From Actinomadura xylanilytica (GTDB lineage Bacteria; Actinomycetota; Actinomycetes; Streptosporangiales; Streptosporangiaceae): DNA of 64,000 nt. The notes under the pieces were generated by a model. The model worked only from the letters and a program-made list of their open reading frames with translations, did not search any database and was not told where the DNA came from. The stretch lies in contig NZ_JASNWE010000004.1 of NCBI RefSeq assembly GCF_030283145.1, forward strand, positions 620,001 to 684,000, written 5' to 3'. The translations under genes and the position numbers were made by a program. Shown here one piece after another: positions 40,923 to 48,757 of this stretch (positions within the stretch are counted from its first letter, which is position 1; each line of letters starts with the position of its first letter).

Positions 40923-42080
40923 ATGACCGAGGACTCTGCTCACTTCGAACTGCCGCCGCAGATCGACTATCTGGACTTTGTCAGCGCGGACGGGCAGACC
41001 GATTGGGATCGACTCGATCGGGTGTCCCCTGGCTTGGCGGGCGATGTGCCCGCCTGGTTGGAGCAGATGGGCGATGCCGATCCCACCGTCGCGGGCAAGG
41101 CTTCGGAGGAGCTGTGGAATCGGCTTCAGCACCAAGGTTCCATGAATGATCCCGCACCGGCCACGGTCCCGGCCCTGGTTCGACTGGCCGCCGACCCGAA
41201 CGTCCATGACCGTCCCGGCCTGCTGTATCTTCTGGGACGCATTGGTCGATCTTATCCCTTTCAATGCCACAGCCGCAAAGAACTCATGGACGCCATGGTA
41301 AGTGACGAGGAGCGCTATACCGCATACGGCCAACTGGACAGTTCGCTATTGCGGGCGAATATCGAACTGATCACCCGGGCTGCGCATGTCCTGACCGGAC
41401 TGCTCAGCGATCCTGATCCCAAGGTGCGGGTCAGCGCGGCGTACGCCGTTGCGGTGGCGACTCGGGACACGGCGCTGGTCACCGCCGCCCTGCGCGCCCA
41501 GTACGAGGTCGAGAACGATCCGCTGGTGCAGGCGTACCTGGTGTTGGCCGTCGCTCAACTGGCCATTGCCGATGGCGACACCATCCCGGCCCTGGCCTGG
41601 GCGGAGAACGTGATCAGAGATGACCGGGCGGCGGCCATTGTCCGACTCGGAGCCGCCATCGCCCTTCTGTGCCTGACGGACGATACGCCAGATGACAGGC
41701 TGCTGGCCGTGCTCGCTGAAACGATCACCCCGGAGACAACCCGACTGTTCCTCGAATCACCATGGGGTGACACCTTTAACCACGATGGCGGTCTGCCTCA
41801 ATGGGTGATCTCCTTGTTGGACGCCGATGCGGCGGCCCAGGTCGATCTGGCCACGCGACTGTTCGACTCGCCACATGTCACCATCCGAATTGCAGCGTGC
41901 TATATGTGCGCAAACCGCTGTATGCGGTGCTGCGGGCACACCCTCACCCCGAGTCTCACTGAGCAGCTCACCGCATTGCTGACCGAACGCCTCCACGACG
42001 ACGACCCCGCCGTACATGAGGCTGCGGCCGACGCATTGACTCGCCTGAGAGAACCCTGGGGCCTCGCCGGCCGGATGTAG
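40923..42080 (+). CDS. HEAT-repeat protein with a C-terminal cysteine cluster
   Basis: The protein has 385 residues from ATG 40923 (ribosome site GGAGTG). Helical repeats run through most of it (PATVPALVRLAADPNVHDRP, VLTGLLSDPDPKVRVSAAYA, LPQWVISLLDADAAAQVDLA). Near the end is ACYMCANRCMRCCGHTLTP, with five Cys and one His packed together, which could bind zinc or a metal cluster. Similar HEAT proteins are common beside immunity or toxin genes in actinomycetes. The partner is unknown. Confidence 0.75.
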   Translation: MTEDSAHFELPPQIDYLDFVSADGQTDWDRLDRVSPGLAGDVPAWLEQMGDADPTVAGKASEELWNRLQHQGSMNDPAPATVPALVRLAADPNVHDRPGLLYLLGRIGRSYPFQCHSRKELMDAMVSDEERYTAYGQLDSSLLRANIELITRAAHVLTGLLSDPDPKVRVSAAYAVAVATRDTALVTAALRAQYEVENDPLVQAYLVLAVAQLAIADGDTIPALAWAENVIRDDRAAAIVRLGAAIALLCLTDDTPDDRLLAVLAETITPETTRLFLESPWGDTFNHDGGLPQWVISLLDADAAAQVDLATRLFDSPHVTIRIAACYMCANRCMRCCGHTLTPSLTEQLTALLTERLHDDDPAVHEAAADALTRLREPWGLAGRM

Positions 42081-42185
42081 TCGGTACTGGTTGTCGAAGA
42101 TCTCGAACTCGCGGAGCACGTGCAGCAGGTGCCGCTGGTTCCAGATCAGCGTCGAGAGTCCACGACGACAGGTCTGCACCCACCA
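42079..42185 (-). pseudogene. C-terminal fragment of an integrase-core (IS481/IS3-like) transposase
   Basis: The minus strand reads VQTCRRGLSTLIWNQRHLLH followed by VLREFEIFDNQYR, close to the C-terminal CRRELL..TLIWNQRHLLHALREFE..YN.HRPH segment of rve-type transposases. Upstream and downstream parts are missing. It lies just after the HEAT gene, next to the promoter of the synthetase-like cassette, so it marks a past insertion. The rest of 42186-42311 is without a convincing gene. Confidence 0.65.
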
Positions 42186-42311
42186 CACTGGGCGTAATCC
42201 GGCCCACGGCCGTCCCGTCCTGGACGGTGAGCCTGAGCACACGCCCCGCGTCCGCCCAGCCTGGCATCCACGGGCGGACCACCACCCCGCCGAGATCACT
42301 TCATTTCTGTC

Positions 42312-42350
42312 TGGGTATTTTCTGGGCACTAGAGTGGGCATTTCTTGGGC
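42312..42350 (+). promoter_or_regulatory. Direct repeat upstream of the synthetase-like/ASCH cassette
   Basis: TGGGTATTTTCTGGGC (42312-42327) and TGGGCATTTCTTGGGC (42335-42350) are 16-bp direct repeats with three mismatches, 23 nt apart start to start (about two helical turns). They end 21 nt before ATG 42372. The AT-richness stands out from the surroundings. A repressor or activator that binds both on one face of the helix would suit. Confidence 0.55.
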
Positions 42351-42371
42351 GTCTTGTGTAAGACTACAGCC

Positions 42372-43301
42372 ATGCCCACTTTCGGAACGCCCTTGAACGA
42401 TCAGGCGGCCGACGCGCTCGCCGACGAGGTGCGGGCCATCGTGCGGTTCGGACTGCCGGTACGTGCCGACCGCGCCGGTGCCCGGCTGCTGGGACTGGCC
42501 GGGGTACGGGCGCGGGCCATTGACCTCGATGATCCGGCGAGCCGGGCCCATGCGCTGGACGCCGCGCTGCGCGAAGAGCTGGGCCGCCTAGAGAACGCCG
42601 GGCTCGCTGAGGCGGCGCGGCTGCTGTTCGGCTTCGAGTCCGAGACCTCGGGCGCGAAGCTGACCGCACGGCGGGCGGCGGCGGCCACGGCTGCCGGGTA
42701 CGAAGTGCATCACTTCCGGAAGCGGATCGAGCCGAAGATCTGTGGCCTGGTCGCCTGGCAACTGCGCCGCGCCAGCGAGGCGTCCGTCGCCGAAGCGGAC
42801 CCGTCCGCACCTGTCCTGCACGCCTCGGGGCAGCCGCTGGTGCTGCCAGCGGACGTGTTCGCGTGGGAAGCCATCGAGCACCAACACACCCTCGCCGCCC
42901 TGTGGGGCGCGGTCTACCTGCTGCGCGCCGAACTGCTGACCGTGGCCCGCCTGGTCAGCATGGACGCACCGGCCGTCGAGAGCAACGGCGCCGCCACCGC
43001 GGCGTTGTGGCGGCACGCCCAGGTCCTGGCCGCGACCGCCTCCTACCGCGCGTCCTACGGCGCGGTCCTGCTGCACACCGCGACTGAGCTGGCGCCTGAA
43101 CAGATCGGCGCTTCCGCCGGCTGGACTCCTGCCCTGGCCCCGGCCCAGGAACTGCTCCTGGCCGAGCTCGGCGAGCCTGAGCAGGGCCTCGTCGACTTCA
43201 CCGCCCGGCTGGATGAGGCGGCTGGTGGTCCTGAACTCGCTGCCACCTGGCGGCGTGCACTGACCGGCCTCTCCGGCCCCGACCAGGAAGAACGCAGATG
43301 A
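42372..43301 (+). CDS. Helical protein of unknown function, first gene of the cassette
   Basis: The protein has 309 residues. It contains a block common in actinomycete proteins of unknown function: GARLLGLAGVRARAIDLDDP, LTARRAAAATAAGYEVHHFR and KRIEPKICGLVAWQLRRASE. The rest is helical (AWEAIEHQHTLAALWGAVYL). It has no enzyme motif and no membrane segment. Its stop overlaps the start of the P-loop gene (ATGA), so the proteins are made together. The RR..AA..GY..HFRK.IE block could be a DNA- or protein-binding helix bundle; this is inference. Confidence 0.7.
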   Translation: MPTFGTPLNDQAADALADEVRAIVRFGLPVRADRAGARLLGLAGVRARAIDLDDPASRAHALDAALREELGRLENAGLAEAARLLFGFESETSGAKLTARRAAAATAAGYEVHHFRKRIEPKICGLVAWQLRRASEASVAEADPSAPVLHASGQPLVLPADVFAWEAIEHQHTLAALWGAVYLLRAELLTVARLVSMDAPAVESNGAATAALWRHAQVLAATASYRASYGAVLLHTATELAPEQIGASAGWTPALAPAQELLLAELGEPEQGLVDFTARLDEAAGGPELAATWRRALTGLSGPDQEERR

Positions 43302-43870
43302 GTCTCGACCAGCTCCTCAATCCGCACACCCCACCGCGCCGGTATGTGATCACCGGCGGTCCGTCTGCCGGGAAGGAGGCCGTCTTCACCCGCCTGCTGG
43401 CGTTGGAGATCCCCTGCACCGAGGGCGAACCCGCCCGGGAGATCTACCGCAGGCACCGCAACCGGCTCGGCCGCCACCTACAGGTCGCCGACCGGCAGGA
43501 GTACTCCCGCGACGTGCTGGCGGCGTTCGTCTCCGAGTTCTGCGACCACAAGGCCGGTCTTCGCTTCTACAACCGGGGCATCCCGGACGGGTACGGGTGG
43601 GACGCCTTCTTCGGCCTCCGCGCCTACCCCGAACTGGAGGAAGCCACTCGCATCTACCGGTACGACGCGGTGTTCGTCCTTGACTCCCTCGACGACTTCG
43701 ATTCCGAGGACGACCTGGTATGGGCCAAGGAACGCGAGATCCGCCGCGTCCACGAGCTGATCGTCCAGGGGTACTACGACGCCGGCTATAAGCCGATCTT
43801 CGTCCCGGCCGACGAGCCGGGCCGCCGGATCGACTTCATTCTCGCCCAGCTCCCCGTTCCCGCCGTCTGA
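43298..43870 (+). CDS. Ttd14/NadR-like P-loop kinase-type protein
   Basis: The protein has 190 residues. The family layout is clear: YVITGGPSAGKEAVFTRLLA (P-loop), EGEPAREIYRRHRNRLGRHL, DRQEYSRDVLAAFVSEFCDH, RFYNRGIPDGYGWDAFFGLR, RYDAVFVLDSLDDFD and REIRRVHELIVQGYYDAGYK. Two usual residues differ: the Ser/Thr after the P-loop Lys is Glu, and the DRG motif is NRG. It may bind nucleotide without normal kinase activity. It is the second gene of a tight cassette. Confidence 0.78.
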   Translation: MSLDQLLNPHTPPRRYVITGGPSAGKEAVFTRLLALEIPCTEGEPAREIYRRHRNRLGRHLQVADRQEYSRDVLAAFVSEFCDHKAGLRFYNRGIPDGYGWDAFFGLRAYPELEEATRIYRYDAVFVLDSLDDFDSEDDLVWAKEREIRRVHELIVQGYYDAGYKPIFVPADEPGRRIDFILAQLPVPAV

Positions 43871-43889
43871 TCAGAAGGGCGCCGATCCC

Positions 43890-45344
43890 GTGAACGGACG
43901 TACCGACAGCGTGGAGATCATTAGCCCGAACAACGTCCTGGCCAACGCGATGCTGCGCAGCGTCGACATGGTCCGGCCCCGCCTTCAAGCCGCCAACCCC
44001 GACCGGGTCGCGTTCTGCGTCGGCACCCAGATCAACGGCGCACCGCACCTGGGAACCTGCCTGGTGCAGACGGCGGCGTTCCTCCTGGCCAAGCAGACCA
44101 AGCGGGCCTTCGGTGTCGACACCATCGTCCGGTTCGGGGCACTCGACAATGCCCCCTACGACATCCGGCTCGACCCCGAAACCCACCATGCCTACCAGAC
44201 CACCTACGCCTACGCACTCGGCGTCGACGGTGTAGAGGACCTACTCGGCAGGTACTACCGGGCCATGTTCGACTCCCTGGCTGATGCCACCGGCGTCGAC
44301 TACGAGATCGAGACCTACACCGCCCAGCAGGCCGACCCCGCATTCCGGCACGAGTTCCTCGCCACCCTCGGCCGGCTGGCCCAGATCCGCTGGCCGCTCG
44401 CCCCCTCACACGGCCAGGTCCATATCCGGCTGCCGTGCCGGCAGTGCGGATGGGCGGAGAAGCGCGCCGAGCGTACCCGTCTGCTGCGCACCGGGTCCGG
44501 GGGCGCCGACTTCGCCGCGGTCTGCACCGACCACGGTGACTACGAGGTCGCGGTCACCGCCGACACCGGCGCCTACCTCGATCTGGCGACGCTCTACCGG
44601 AACCTGGTCAAGGAGCGCCTGGCGGTCCGCGACCACGTCACCCTGTCGGTGATGGTCAAGGGCGGCGACTGGGCATACGGCTGCCAGCTTGTCGACGAAG
44701 CCTTCGCCCAACTCCCCGGCCTCGTCCCGCCGCCGCGCGTGTTCACACCGATGGTGCTCACCGACACCGGCGCCAAGCTGTCGAAATCCCTGATCCGCGA
44801 GAACCGTGTGGCACCGCCGTCCGGCGCCCGGCCCTGGATGCTCGACGTCACCGACTGGGACGGCGACACCGACTCTTTCATCGACGCCATGGTCTGGCTC
44901 GTCTCACGGATGCTCGCCGACCCCAAACACTTCTACCGCTCCTACACGACCGCCGAACTGGACAGGATCATGACCGCACGCCCCGCCCCCACCACCGCGC
45001 CGCGCGCCCGCGAGATGAACCTCTATCGCCGCTACTTCGATCTGGTCGCCGCGGGAAGCAAGACGATCGAGGTCCGGGTCCAGTACCCCAACCTCCGCAA
45101 CCTGGCCGCCGGTGACCACGTTCGGTTCGTGTGCGGCGGTGACGACGCCCTCACCCGCGTCAAGCGCGTCGCCCACTACAGCTCGTTCGAGGAGATGCTC
45201 GACACCGAGGACCCCGAGCGGGTGAACCCGACCAGCCCCCGCGACCAGCAGCTCGCCAACATCCGCCGCATCTACGGCCCTGAGAAAGAGGCCCTGGGCG
45301 TACTAGCGATCGAGATCGAGCTCATCAGCGAACCGACCGCTTGA
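43890..45344 (+). CDS. Class I aminoacyl-tRNA synthetase-like/ASCH fusion protein
   Basis: The protein has 484 residues. The N-terminal part resembles class I (LysRS-I-type) synthetases: HIGH-like HLGT (53-56) in QINGAPHLGTCL, GGDWAYGCQLVDEAF, and KMSKS-like KLSKS (296-300). A zinc-ribbon-like insert has CRQC (183-186) and CTDH (212-215). The last 110 residues form an ASCH domain (MNLYRRYFDLVAAGSKTIEV, VQYPNLRNLAAGDHVRFVCG), a fold linked to RNA binding. No anticodon-binding domain of normal size remains. It could attach an amino acid to, or adenylate, an unusual acceptor. Third gene of the cassette. Confidence 0.75.
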   Translation: MNGRTDSVEIISPNNVLANAMLRSVDMVRPRLQAANPDRVAFCVGTQINGAPHLGTCLVQTAAFLLAKQTKRAFGVDTIVRFGALDNAPYDIRLDPETHHAYQTTYAYALGVDGVEDLLGRYYRAMFDSLADATGVDYEIETYTAQQADPAFRHEFLATLGRLAQIRWPLAPSHGQVHIRLPCRQCGWAEKRAERTRLLRTGSGGADFAAVCTDHGDYEVAVTADTGAYLDLATLYRNLVKERLAVRDHVTLSVMVKGGDWAYGCQLVDEAFAQLPGLVPPPRVFTPMVLTDTGAKLSKSLIRENRVAPPSGARPWMLDVTDWDGDTDSFIDAMVWLVSRMLADPKHFYRSYTTAELDRIMTARPAPTTAPRAREMNLYRRYFDLVAAGSKTIEVRVQYPNLRNLAAGDHVRFVCGGDDALTRVKRVAHYSSFEEMLDTEDPERVNPTSPRDQQLANIRRIYGPEKEALGVLAIEIELISEPTA

Positions 45345-45499
45345 CCGATCGTCGTCAGTCCACGACCGGTACTTCCGCGTGGTCCAGCCATAGGTGCGTG
45401 CCGTCGTGCGACACCGTTGCGCCGAACCGTCCCAGCGCCTGCGGCGCGGCCGGTATAACCGGTTCGTCCCGCCCGAGTCCAGCTCCTAGGATCGGCGGC

Positions 45500-45871
45500 A
45501 TGGCGACGCGGCTTGTTCAGATTCATGTGAAGGCTCGGGATGACTCGGCGCTCGGCCGGTTCTGGGCGGAGGCGCTCGCCTGGGACGCTTCCAGCGAGGG
45601 ACCCGGCGTGACCAACCTCGAGCCCGAGGGCCTCGTCTACCCCGACCCCGCCGCCGTCTGCATCGACATCGTCGCCGACCCGCAAACCAAAACAACGAAG
45701 AACCGCGTGCACATCGATCTCGCCACGACCTCCGCCGCCCATCAGGCGGACCTGGTGGCGCGCCTTCAGGAACTCGGCGCAACGCCCGCAGACGTGGGCC
45801 AGAACGACGTCCCGTGGACGGTCCTCGCCGACCCCGAGGGCAACGAGTTCTGCGTCCTCACTCCGGCCTGA
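45500..45871 (+). CDS. VOC-family glyoxalase-like protein
   Basis: The protein has 123 residues. It shows LVQIHVKARDDSALGRFWAE at the start, VHIDLATTSAAHQADLVARL in the second module and DPEGNEFCVL at the end. TAGGAT (45487-45492) lies 7 nt before ATG 45500, the leaderless pattern, and no ribosome site is present; the longer frame from 45341 is therefore not used. Function unknown. Confidence 0.85.
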   Translation: MATRLVQIHVKARDDSALGRFWAEALAWDASSEGPGVTNLEPEGLVYPDPAAVCIDIVADPQTKTTKNRVHIDLATTSAAHQADLVARLQELGATPADVGQNDVPWTVLADPEGNEFCVLTPA

Positions 45872-45951
45872 CGCGAGCCGTGCCCGCGGGCGGCTTCGTG
45901 GTCCGGGCGTGCACACCGTGAAGGCCGCGGACGGGCCCGGGTCGTGATCGG

Positions 45952-45976
45952 GTGGCGGCCTGGTCAGGGCCGCCAC
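45952..45976. terminator. Hairpin after the VOC gene
   Basis: GTGGCGGCC (45952-45960) pairs with GGCCGCCAC (45968-45976) around a 7-nt loop, about 80 nt after the stop codon. Confidence 0.55.
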
Positions 45977-46101
45977 AGCAGCACCATCCCGTCCCGGCCG
46001 CCCGCGCCTCCCGTTCCATGCGCGCCACCATCTGATCGTGACCGGTTTGAGGCATCCGGGACCGGCGCGGCGGTGCCCTGGCGCCGTGGGAGAGTGGGCG
46101 T

Positions 46102-46521
46102 GTGACCTTGGAGGACCTCGTCCGGCTGCGTCGGGCCCGTGACCGGATGGACCGCGACTACGCCGAGCCGCTCGATGTTCCGGCGCTGGCGCGCGGCGCC
46201 CTCATGTCGCCGGGCCACTTCTCCCGCAGCTTTCGCGCCGCCTTCGGGGAGACGCCGTACAGCTACCTGATGACGCGCCGGATCGAGCGGGCCAAGGCGC
46301 TGCTGCGGCGGGGCGACCTGACGGTGACCGACGTCTGCTTCGCGGTCGGCTGCACCTCGCTGGGGTCGTTCAGCTCGCGGTTCACCGAGCTGGTCGGCGA
46401 GAGCCCGAGCTCGTACCGGACCCGCCGCCATGACGAGGGCTCCGCCGTCCCGGCCTGCGTCGCCAAGATCCACACGCGGCCGATCAGGAACGGAGAAGCG
46501 GGCCCGTCCCCCGGCCCCTAG
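46102..46521 (+). CDS. AraC-family transcription regulator (DNA-binding domain only)
   Basis: The protein has 139 residues from GTG 46102. It consists almost only of the double HTH: LDVPALARGALMSPGHFSRS, RAAFGETPYSYLMTRRIERA and LTVTDVCFAVGCTSLGSFSS, RFTELVGESPSSYR. There is no cupin or other sensor part, so it is a short AraC of the MarA/SoxS size. It lies 10 nt before a VOC gene and probably controls it. Confidence 0.9.
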   Translation: MTLEDLVRLRRARDRMDRDYAEPLDVPALARGALMSPGHFSRSFRAAFGETPYSYLMTRRIERAKALLRRGDLTVTDVCFAVGCTSLGSFSSRFTELVGESPSSYRTRRHDEGSAVPACVAKIHTRPIRNGEAGPSPGP

Positions 46522-46531
46522 CGTGAAGCGC

Positions 46532-46948
46532 ATGGACATCGAGCTTTCGCAGTGCTTCATCGCCGTAGACGACCACGACGCGGCGCTCGTCTTCTACCGG
46601 GACGTCCTCGGCCTGGAGATGCGCAACGACGTCGGGTTCGAGGGGATGCGCTGGGTGACCGTCGGCTCGCCGTCGCAGCCCGGTGTGGAGATCGTCCTCG
46701 AACCGCCCGTCTGCGACCCGAACGCCTCACCCACCGACAGGCGGGCCATGGCGGAACTGCTGGCGAAGGGCCTGCTGCGTGGTGTGATCTTCAGGACCGA
46801 CGACTGCGACGCCGTCTTCGAGCGCGTCAGCGGCGCGGGCGGTGAGGTGCTCCAGGAGCCGATGGACCAGCCGTACGGCGTCCGCGACTGCGCCTTCCGC
46901 GATCCCTCCGGCAACATGCTGCGCTTCACCCAGCCTCGCGGGCAGTAG
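46532..46948 (+). CDS. VOC-family protein paired with the AraC gene
   Basis: The protein has 138 residues. Motifs are DHDAALVFYRDVLGLEMRND, DAVFERVSGAGGEVLQEPMD and PYGVRDCAFRDPSGNMLRFT, closely related to the protein at 10988-11398. TAGCGT (46519-46524) is 7 nt before ATG 46532, so it may have its own leaderless promoter as well as read-through from the AraC gene. AraC/VOC pairs are common in actinomycetes and may deal with toxic small molecules. Confidence 0.87.
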   Translation: MDIELSQCFIAVDDHDAALVFYRDVLGLEMRNDVGFEGMRWVTVGSPSQPGVEIVLEPPVCDPNASPTDRRAMAELLAKGLLRGVIFRTDDCDAVFERVSGAGGEVLQEPMDQPYGVRDCAFRDPSGNMLRFTQPRGQ

Positions 46949-47303
46949 GCGCTACCCGGAGGGACGACGGCCGGTCCCAGACGGTGTCGGACCGGCTGAT
47001 GATCCGGCGGAGTTCGCGTGCGCTTCGAGGTGAAACGGCCCGCATCACGATGTCGAGGAGCGCGCGGGCTTCGAGCGGGTCGCCGCAGCAGTACCAGTGC
47101 ACGTCGCCCCACTCGTAGTCGTCCCATAGCCGACGCTCGGAACGATGGACGTAGTCCTTCCACAGGCGCACGGCGGCGCTGACGTCTCCCGGCTCCAGAT
47201 AATTTCGGGTGTGCTCAAGGTGTTGGATCTCGGACAGCGCGCGCGAGGACAGACCGTCGATGACCGGACCCGCGTCTCGTGCCCGGTGAAGCGGGGCGCC
47301 CAC
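46926..47303 (-). CDS. Hypothetical protein (125 aa)
   Basis: Its GTG start at 47303 directly follows the stop of the upstream gene with no gap, and its last 23 bases overlap the end of the convergent VOC gene. The protein is helical and rich in Arg, Trp and charged residues: ALSEIQHLEHTRNYLEPGDV, YVHRSERRLWDDYEWGDVHW and EARALLDIVMRAVSPRSARE. Two adjacent cysteines occur (WYCCGDP). No family is recognised. Confidence 0.6.
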   Translation of the reverse strand: MGAPLHRARDAGPVIDGLSSRALSEIQHLEHTRNYLEPGDVSAAVRLWKDYVHRSERRLWDDYEWGDVHWYCCGDPLEARALLDIVMRAVSPRSARELRRIISRSDTVWDRPSSLRVAPTAREAG

Positions 47304-48299
47304 TCACGCCTCCTCGACCACGCGGATCCGGGGTGGCCGCAGACTCCTCGGGTCGGTGCGCAGCGCGGCGCGCCCGCCGTTCCGGACGTCGATGAGGTCC
47401 GCTTCCCATCCCCCTTCACACAGTTCGGCGTCCGTCATGACCAGGTCTTCGCCGTCCCGGCCGGTGGCGGCCAGGTGCCCGATGAACCCGAAGGGCAACC
47501 GTTCGACGACCCAGCCCGGCCAGCGGGCGGCCGACTTCGCCATGAGTTGGGGTGGGACGCTGTCCGCCGTCCAGTAGCGGAGCCGACGTGCCGCGAGATC
47601 GATGACCGCGCCGGAGTCGGCGGTCTCCTCGGCCGGCATGGGATAGGGCGCATGGGCCAGTAGTTTTGCCGGGAGAGGTTCGCCGTGCTGCGCCAGAAAT
47701 GGCACGATGCCGTTAACGGCGAGCTGGTAATCCATGACAATACCGTCGGGTGCGATAATGCTCACCACCGCATTGGCCGGGGCGAACCAGTCTGCGATCG
47801 TCTCATGGTAGAGAACTGAAATCTCTCGGTGGACGGGATTCCAGCCGACGAACCAGCCGTCCCGAGAGGTCAGGGCCGCGTCCAGCGGGGTCGCCTCCGT
47901 ATCGGCCGGCGCGACGACCACCGGTCTGACCTCTGGCGCCACCGCGGCGAGATCCTCGCGTCCGGCCCAGGCGTAGCCGACATCCCAGCCGGCCCATCCA
48001 GGCGCCGACGCCAGCCGCAGTGCCGCACTTTCGAGGTAGGCGGCGCCGGACTTCAACAGGCCGCAGCCGAAGTAGCGGTATCGGCGCGTGACGAGGTCGA
48101 GCGCGACCCCCCGGCAGAACCACGAGTCCACGAGATCGCGTGCACGCTCGTCGCCCACCGCCACGCCACCGCGCAAGACCGCCTCGACGGTCCGAGCACG
48201 ATCGCCTTCCCTGGCGAGGTACCAGTCCCCCCATTTCTGGCCCATCGCCCAGCACGACCCGTCTTCGGCCCGCAGCACGTAGGCGGTCCAGCATCCCAT
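47304..48299 (-). CDS. Hypothetical protein (331 aa)
   Basis: The protein starts MGCWTAYVLRAEDGSCWAMG and is rich in Trp, Gly and Ala. Several strand-like segments repeat a similar theme: TRRYRYFGCGLLKSGAAYLE and ARRLRYWTADSVPPQLMAKS, AAPGWAGWDVGYAWAGREDL and RWPGWVVERLPFGFIGHLAA, which suggests two related halves. No signal peptide or enzyme motif is seen. It is co-transcribed with the 125-aa protein gene. Function unknown. Confidence 0.65.
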   Translation of the reverse strand: MGCWTAYVLRAEDGSCWAMGQKWGDWYLAREGDRARTVEAVLRGGVAVGDERARDLVDSWFCRGVALDLVTRRYRYFGCGLLKSGAAYLESAALRLASAPGWAGWDVGYAWAGREDLAAVAPEVRPVVVAPADTEATPLDAALTSRDGWFVGWNPVHREISVLYHETIADWFAPANAVVSIIAPDGIVMDYQLAVNGIVPFLAQHGEPLPAKLLAHAPYPMPAEETADSGAVIDLAARRLRYWTADSVPPQLMAKSAARWPGWVVERLPFGFIGHLAATGRDGEDLVMTDAELCEGGWEADLIDVRNGGRAALRTDPRSLRPPRIRVVEEA

Positions 48300-48431
48300 T
48301 TCAGATCCTCCGGGGTGGCGGCGGCGTTGCCGAGGACGCCGGTGATCGCCACCGAGGTCGCAGGGCTCGAGTCTGCTGGACGGGCCGGTTCCTGTCGACG
48401 CACGTGCCGTGGAGGCGGGTCCGGGGTCTTG

Positions 48432-48603
48432 GGCCCGTCTCAGAGTGCCTCGGCCGTCGCGCGAGCGCGTTATCTGGCCGGTGGGGCGAAGCCGGAGGCG
48501 AGCCCCACCGGCCAGATCGCGAAGCGATGTCGCGCTCGCCCAAGCACGGTCGGCGTCCGAGCCCTAGGCGAGGATGCCGGGCCGGGCGTTGGAAACACGG
48601 TCT
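48432..48603 (+). repeat. 172-bp palindromic repeat element, copy B
   Basis: It starts GGGCCCGTCTCAGAGTGCC and ends GGAAACACGGTCT, with the same inner hairpin (CTGGCCGGTGGGGC/GCCCCACCGGCCAG) and ATCGCGAAGCGAT stem-loop as copies A and C. The 4-base flanks, CTTG on the left and CTAG on the right, could be a decayed CTAR-type target duplication. It lies between the divergent genes at 48299 and 48758; the rest of that 458-base gap shows no gene. Confidence 0.8.
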
Positions 48604-48757
48604 AGGTCCACCACTGCGGTGGAGATCGGTGCACACCTGCCGGGTGTGTGGGCCCATCGATGAAATTGCCCGGTCTCGCCAGAATATTAATTGTTCGAGT
48701 ACGCGAATCGGGCACGCCGGACGGCGGCCTGACCCCACTTTCAGGAGTTGCGTCCAG

